57,158 bases of DNA, from assembly GCA_018663505.1 (NCBI GenBank), contig JABJQG010000045.1:1-57158 (forward strand), given 5' to 3'. A model generated the notes under the pieces. The model was not told where the DNA came from, searched no databases, and was given only the letters and a program-made list of their open reading frames with translations. This document shows, piece by piece, positions 53,827 to 57,158 of the stretch. Made by a program: the position numbers and the translations under genes. This DNA comes from Pseudobdellovibrionaceae bacterium. GTDB taxonomy: Bacteria > Bdellovibrionota > Bdellovibrionia > Bdellovibrionales > UBA1609. Position 1 is the first letter of the stretch. Each line of letters opens with the position of its first letter.

Positions 53827-54502
53827 TGATAAAATTTCTCGTGCTTGTAAGTTTGCTGGAAGATCAGTTGAAGATGTAACACTTGTAGCAGTAAGTAAAA
53901 AACAAGAGGTTATAAAAATTCAAGAAGCATTGAACTTGGATATTTGTAATTTCGGTGAGAACTATGTACAGGAGTTTTTACAAAAAAAAGAAATATTGAA
54001 ACAAGAAAAGTTGTCCTGGCATTTTATTGGTCCATTGCAAAGTAATAAAGCTAAAAAAATCGTTGGAGAAGTTGAGCTCATCCATTCCGTGCATAAGTTG
54101 GCACTAGCTAAAACATTATCGGACTTATCCCTTAAAAATGAAAAAGACAATATTCAACGTATTTTGTTACAGGTGAACCTATCAGGTGAAACTTCTAAAT
54201 CTGGTTTTACTGAAGAGGACTTACTGTGTCAGTTAGATGAAATTCAGGCGAACAAAGGGATTCAAATTAGTGGATTAATGACCATGCCACCCTTGTATAA
54301 GCAGGCTGAGGAAAGTAGGATTACATTCAACAAAGCTTTTGAGTTATCTCAGAAACTTTGCAGTAGGTTATCAGGAATTCACAATATGGACCAACTGTCC
54401 ATGGGGACGAGCCAAGATTTTGAGGCTGCAATTCTTGAGGGGGCAACAATAGTTCGCTTGGGAACAATCTTACTTGGCGCTAGAAGCGATAAGGATCTAT
54501 GA
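53786..54502 (+). CDS. yggS: YggS/PLPBP-family pyridoxal-phosphate homeostasis protein
   Basis: 238 residues. PLP-lysine in LVAVSKKQ, then NFGENYVQEF, WHFIGPLQSNKAKKIV, LLQVNLSGETSKSGF, LMTMPP and LSMGTSQDFEAAILEGATIVRLG, all typical. The protein binds PLP without known enzymatic turnover and keeps PLP and amino-acid pools balanced. The start is the ATG at 53786 or a TTG at 53798, which has a GGGTGGA just ahead. It overlaps maf by 41 nt and proC by 4 nt; linkage with proC is common in bacteria. Confidence 0.93.
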   Translation: MGGKLIKENLKIINDKISRACKFAGRSVEDVTLVAVSKKQEVIKIQEALNLDICNFGENYVQEFLQKKEILKQEKLSWHFIGPLQSNKAKKIVGEVELIHSVHKLALAKTLSDLSLKNEKDNIQRILLQVNLSGETSKSGFTEEDLLCQLDEIQANKGIQISGLMTMPPLYKQAEESRITFNKAFELSQKLCSRLSGIHNMDQLSMGTSQDFEAAILEGATIVRLGTILLGARSDKDL

Positions 54503-55341
54503 TGGTTGATAAAATCTTATTTAAAAGAAAAAAAATCGGTATAATAGGTGTGGGAAATATGGGCCAAACTATTTTGCATGGCTTATTAGCTTCTGAAGCC
54601 ATACCTGTAGAAAATGTTTTTATAGCCAACCGTACTCCCGGTAAGATTAAAAAGATTCAAGAAAAATTTAAGGTGAGATCATTTGATAATAATGAAGAAC
54701 TTATAGATTTTTGTGATGTGGTTATTATTGCTGTAAAGCCTCAAGATTTTTCAGGTTGTATAGAAAATATTGCAGGTGCTTTTACTGACTCTAAAATAGT
54801 GATTAGTTTGGCTGCGGGCATTACAGCCCAGTCCATACAGAATTTGTTACCTGCTGTCACTCAAATAATTCGAGTTATGCCAAGCACACCGGCTAAAATT
54901 GGTAAAGGTGTGATTGGCTACACTTTAAACCACGGGGCAAAGAATTTAGATACATTTATTGAGAGTATACTTTCCCCACTGGGCTACGTGATACAGACTG
55001 AAGAAGGTGAGCTTTTTGAGGCGTTAACAGTTTCTTGTAGTAGTGGCGTTGGGTTTGTATTTGAATTTATGCAGTACTGGCAAGAATGGTTGGAAGAGCA
55101 TGGCTTTGAGGAAAATATTGCTCGGAAAATGACGGTCCAAACTTTTTTAGGTGCGGCTATGCTTGCTGATAAGGATTCTGTAAATTCTATTGAGGAGCTA
55201 CAGAATAAGGTTGTTTCGAAAAAAGGTGTTACATCTTCAGGGCTAAGTTCAATTAGAGAAATGGAAATAGAGAGGTCTTTACGGTACAGTTTTGAAAAAG
55301 CTGTATTAAGGGATAGAGAGTTGGGGAAGCAGGTGAACTAA
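54499..55341 (+). CDS. proC: Pyrroline-5-carboxylate reductase
   Basis: 280 residues. Last step of proline synthesis, reducing pyrroline-5-carboxylate with NAD(P)H. The Rossmann motif is IGIIGVGNMGQTILHGLL, followed by VVIIAVKPQDF, then VISLAAGIT and IIRVMPSTPAKIGKGV. The C-terminal dimer domain is intact, with GVTSSGLSSIREMEIERSL in place of the usual PGGTT motif. The ATG overlaps the yggS stop as ATGA. It ends the maf-yggs-proC operon. Confidence 0.93.
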   Translation: MMVDKILFKRKKIGIIGVGNMGQTILHGLLASEAIPVENVFIANRTPGKIKKIQEKFKVRSFDNNEELIDFCDVVIIAVKPQDFSGCIENIAGAFTDSKIVISLAAGITAQSIQNLLPAVTQIIRVMPSTPAKIGKGVIGYTLNHGAKNLDTFIESILSPLGYVIQTEEGELFEALTVSCSSGVGFVFEFMQYWQEWLEEHGFEENIARKMTVQTFLGAAMLADKDSVNSIEELQNKVVSKKGVTSSGLSSIREMEIERSLRYSFEKAVLRDRELGKQVN

Positions 55342-55405
55342 TTTTATATTTCGCATCTTTGTGGGAGACGTGGATAGTTTGGAGTTAAGTGTTTTGAGCG
55401 AACAG

Positions 55406-55465
55406 TGAGCCATCGTGGCTCAAATTATTTAAAACTCGGGCTCCTGCCCTCGCTCTTTCAGAGCG
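55406..55465. repeat. Two hairpins in the proC/PilZ convergent gap
   Basis: TGAGCC (55406-55411) pairs with GGCTCA (55417-55422), and CGCTCT (55451-55456) pairs with AGAGCG (55460-55465), the latter followed by CTTCGCGTTTTT. They lie between the convergent ends of proC and the PilZ gene and may terminate either. The second resembles dispersed palindromic repeats. Confidence 0.5.
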
Positions 55466-55537
55466 CTTCGCGTTTTTAACAATCTCATAAATTTAAAGAG
55501 TTGGGTTTTACTTGAGACTCTCGAGTGTTTCTTTTCC

Positions 55538-56329
55538 CTACTTGGTTGCTTCTTTACCCCTGAGACTACTAAACCATATTTTAAAGCTTAAAAACAAAGG
55601 GTCTGGGACACGAGTGACAGCGGCTCCAGATTTTTTTATTTGTTTTGTTAATTTTTTTGCATTATTGTGTGTCTCATTTGTGTGATTGAACTTTAATCCA
55701 TAGCCTTGTTTTTCATTGGACGTCTTTTTCTCATGAACAATTTCAAAAGGAACTTCTATGGTAGTGTCATCAAATGTAAATTTTAAAACATGTTTCTTAC
55801 CTTTATCAATATTGGAGCTGGATTCAATAAATGCTCCTCCTTCTGAAAAATCATTTACAGTAACTTGGAGATCGTCATCAGCAGTTACAGTAGCTTGAAG
55901 GTTAATTGAAAAACGAGGTTTTGATTCCCACCATCGAATTCTTTGATCAAAGTAGACTTTTCGCACAGCCGGTAATAAAAAATAAGTAACAAATGCAATA
56001 TTGACCAGTGAGATCATTGGGAAAACCCAGAAGGGCATGGGCGGTATCTGACCAGTAAACCAGAGGTAGCTATTCATGGAAAAAGTCCAGAGTGTGGCTA
56101 TTAAGAAAACAGGGTAGCTCCACTTTTTCATAAGAAAAATGCTCACACCAACTATGGGGTATAGGAGAAAGAATTCTAAAATTTGAGGCCATGACTTAAT
56201 TGTAATAAATATTTTTGTATACATCACTGGGTTTGCATCAATGATTATGGAGTTTAAGAGTATATTAAACGCAGGCATTAAAAACTGAATTAAGGCTAGA
56301 ATGAGAATAGGCCAAGGTTTGTTTTTCAT
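55538..56329 (-). CDS. Membrane protein with C-terminal PilZ domain
   Basis: 263 residues. Four transmembrane helices (about 7-28, 45-67, 72-92, 98-120) precede a cytoplasmic PilZ domain (about 135-215). The D/NxSxxG motif is present as DFSEGG, and VHEKKTSNEKQGYGLKF closes the barrel. The first PilZ motif RxxxR is incomplete: PRFSIN has Asn in place of the second Arg. Binding of cyclic di-GMP is likely but possibly weakened. AAGGGA precedes the ATG. The ArsR-type gene lies 147 nt upstream on the same strand. Confidence 0.78.
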   Translation of the reverse strand: MKNKPWPILILALIQFLMPAFNILLNSIIIDANPVMYTKIFITIKSWPQILEFFLLYPIVGVSIFLMKKWSYPVFLIATLWTFSMNSYLWFTGQIPPMPFWVFPMISLVNIAFVTYFLLPAVRKVYFDQRIRWWESKPRFSINLQATVTADDDLQVTVNDFSEGGAFIESSSNIDKGKKHVLKFTFDDTTIEVPFEIVHEKKTSNEKQGYGLKFNHTNETHNNAKKLTKQIKKSGAAVTRVPDPLFLSFKIWFSSLRGKEATK

Positions 56330-56476
56330 AAATTATCCCTTAATTAAATATCCATCACAGGTTCGCAGTGGACCAGCTATGCTAAGGATATTCTAGGAAA
56401 GAATAGTTGAAAATTCCAGCTATGTTGTTTAGATGTGAGCATTTTTGATTATTTACGGATTTTAGTCGGGTAAGGA

Positions 56477-56812
56477 CTAAGCTTCCTCTGTTTGACAGTA
56501 GATTTTATGTAATGAGTGAATTAGGTTTTTCACATTTTCATCAGCAATTTTGTATGTAACAAAATGACTGTTTCTTTCACAAGCAACTAGGTTTTCTAGC
56601 TTCATGCGGTTTAGAAACTGAGATACTGCAGATTGAGTGGCTCCAGAGAGCTTCTCTAGTTCGGTTACTGTCTTTGGCCCATCTATTAACTGACATAAAA
56701 TCATCAGCCTCTGGGGGTGAGCCATGGTTTTTAGTGTTTGCGCAACGGCTGCACACTGCTGTTTATTTGGGATCCCTTGTACGGGACTATCGTCTATTTC
56801 TATAATACTCAT
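56477..56812 (-). CDS. ArsR-family winged-helix transcriptional regulator
   Basis: 111 residues. The recognition helix region is TVTELEKLSGATQSAVSQFLNRMKLENLV, with AVAQTLKTMAHPQRLMILCQL before it, a typical ArsR start. The wing contains ACERNSHFVTYKI. Cysteines at the start (QQC), in helix 1 (ILC), after the recognition helix (ACE) and near the end (IYC) could bind metal or sense redox, but no CxC ArsR metal motif is seen. The start is the ATG at 56812: the promoter at 56823-56851 leaves only about 10 nt between -10 and ATG, so the transcript is nearly leaderless and the longer frame from 56833 cannot be used. Confidence 0.85.
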   Translation of the reverse strand: MSIIEIDDSPVQGIPNKQQCAAVAQTLKTMAHPQRLMILCQLIDGPKTVTELEKLSGATQSAVSQFLNRMKLENLVACERNSHFVTYKIADENVKNLIHSLHKIYCQTEEA

Positions 56813-56822
56813 AATAGCCCAG

Positions 56823-56851
56823 ATTATATACAAAACTAGTCAAAATGTCAA
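56823..56851 (-). promoter_or_regulatory. Perfect sigma-70 consensus promoter for the ArsR gene
   Basis: On the minus strand TTGACA (56851-56846) and TATAAT (56828-56823) are separated by exactly 17 nt. RNA should start near 56816, only about 4 nt before the ATG. The spacer carries the near-palindrome TTTTGACTAGTTTT, a possible autoregulatory operator. Confidence 0.85.
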
Positions 56852-56901
56852 ATTTATAAATAAAGCTGCGTGTAAACACACGTAATCTTTGTATTTTTTT
56901 T

Positions 56902-56920
56902 AATAATGATATTCATTAGG
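56902..56920. promoter_or_regulatory. Fur-box-like sequence
   Basis: AATAATGATATTCATTAGG agrees with the 19-bp Fur consensus at 15 positions by my count. No start codon it could control is visible nearby on the plus strand. On the minus strand it lies about 70 nt upstream of the ArsR -10 element. Confidence 0.35.
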
Positions 56921-56928
56921 TTTGTTAA

Positions 56929-56961
56929 AATTATGTTTTTGTAATTTATAAAAACATAATT
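56929..56961. repeat. Perfect 12-bp AT-rich inverted repeat
   Basis: AATTATGTTTTT (56929-56940) and AAAAACATAATT (56950-56961) flank a 9-nt loop. A stem of this kind may terminate the IS-like gene coming from the right, since a T run follows the stem on the minus strand. Confidence 0.6.
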
Positions 56962-57044
56962 AACTATTAATAATGACTATTTAGATGCTTAAGGGTGGAT
57001 ATGGGTTAAGCAGTTATCAGGTCTTTAGCTTATTTGTGGGAGCT

Positions 57045-57158
57045 CTAAATTACAGCCAGCTCATTATTATGGAAGTTTGAGTTTAAATATCCGCATTTTT
57101 GCAGGATTTTAAGAGCAAAATAAGCCATATCTTTATACCCATAGGCTTGCCACTTTAT
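57045..57158 (-). pseudogene. C-terminal end of a gene running off the right edge, transposase-like
   Basis: The minus frame is open from the window edge to TAG at 57045-57047, giving 37 residues. It includes KWQAYGYKDMAYFALKIL followed by QKCGYLNS. The pattern xxGY/FRxxxYFxLKI is what I recall from the C-termini of ISL3/IS204-type DDE transposases, so an IS element may begin just beyond the window. The piece is too short for certainty, and it is not known whether the gene is complete. Confidence 0.4.

Noticed and set aside
1-57158. CRISPR arrays, toxin-antitoxin pairs, restriction systems and prophage genes
   Set aside because: I found no regularly spaced repeats, phage structural genes, methylase or nuclease motifs supporting any of these.

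Overview
The window looks like chromosomal DNA of a low-GC Gram-negative bacterium with an outer membrane. A member of the Bdellovibrionota (Bdellovibrio/Bacteriovorax-like) fits best, by inference. The pointers are a TIGR02147-type regulator, many lipobox-bearing secreted proteins of unknown function, PilZ-type proteins, LPS heptose genes, a TonB-dependent receptor with ExbB/ExbD, and several FHA proteins beside a tadC gene. I see no rRNA operon, tRNA, CRISPR array or complete mobile element. An IS-like gene tail enters at the right edge, and a GC-rich, strongly foldable segment of unknown nature sits at the left edge.

Layout. 1-4329: small secreted protein and a large lipoprotein with a HEXXH metallopeptidase motif, convergent on a shared terminator. 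4330-13360: metG, a small PilZ-like protein, then an envelope run (M3-type oligopeptidase lipoprotein, YdbH/AsmA-like protein, DUF1318 lipoprotein) and a beta-propeller lipoprotein. 13519-15035: TIGR02147 regulator overlapping a Cys-rich lipoprotein, ended by a REPIN-like paired palindrome. 15034-25089: housekeeping (radical SAM YhcC, MnmC-like and Rsm22-like methyltransferases, GT9 heptosyltransferase, gcvP, an H1-like lysine-rich protein, an epmA with an N-terminal extension, HU/IHF). 25123-30331: probable operon of glutamate dehydrogenase, pyrD, Nudix hydrolase and GT4, then a divergent heptose-7-phosphate kinase. 30450-35430: TonB-dependent receptor of heme-receptor type, a sulfatase-fold lipoprotein lacking its catalytic signatures, exbB, exbD. 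35843-38887: three lipoproteins, one with beta-helix repeats.

39155-53193 is the most unusual part: eight minus-strand genes packed with TAATG or longer overlaps. In transcription order they are orphan tadC, a DUF192 protein, three membrane-anchored FHA proteins, a PP2C-fold protein that has lost its metal-binding acidic residues, a 1277-residue secreted protein I cannot assign, and a subtilisin-like protease with an Arg/Pro-rich insert. No Ser/Thr kinase is encoded nearby. A plausible reading is a membrane-anchored phospho-dependent scaffold, linked to a Tad-type secretion or pilus machine, that controls release or maturation of two large exported proteins. This is inference from gene order and domains.

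53218-57158: maf, yggS and proC in one overlapping operon, then a membrane PilZ protein, an ArsR-type regulator with a consensus sigma-70 promoter and almost no leader, a Fur-box-like site, a perfect inverted repeat and the partial IS-like gene. Dispersed copies of a GGTGCCAGGCATC-like palindrome sit directly behind stop codons (metG, DUF1318 gene, REPIN).
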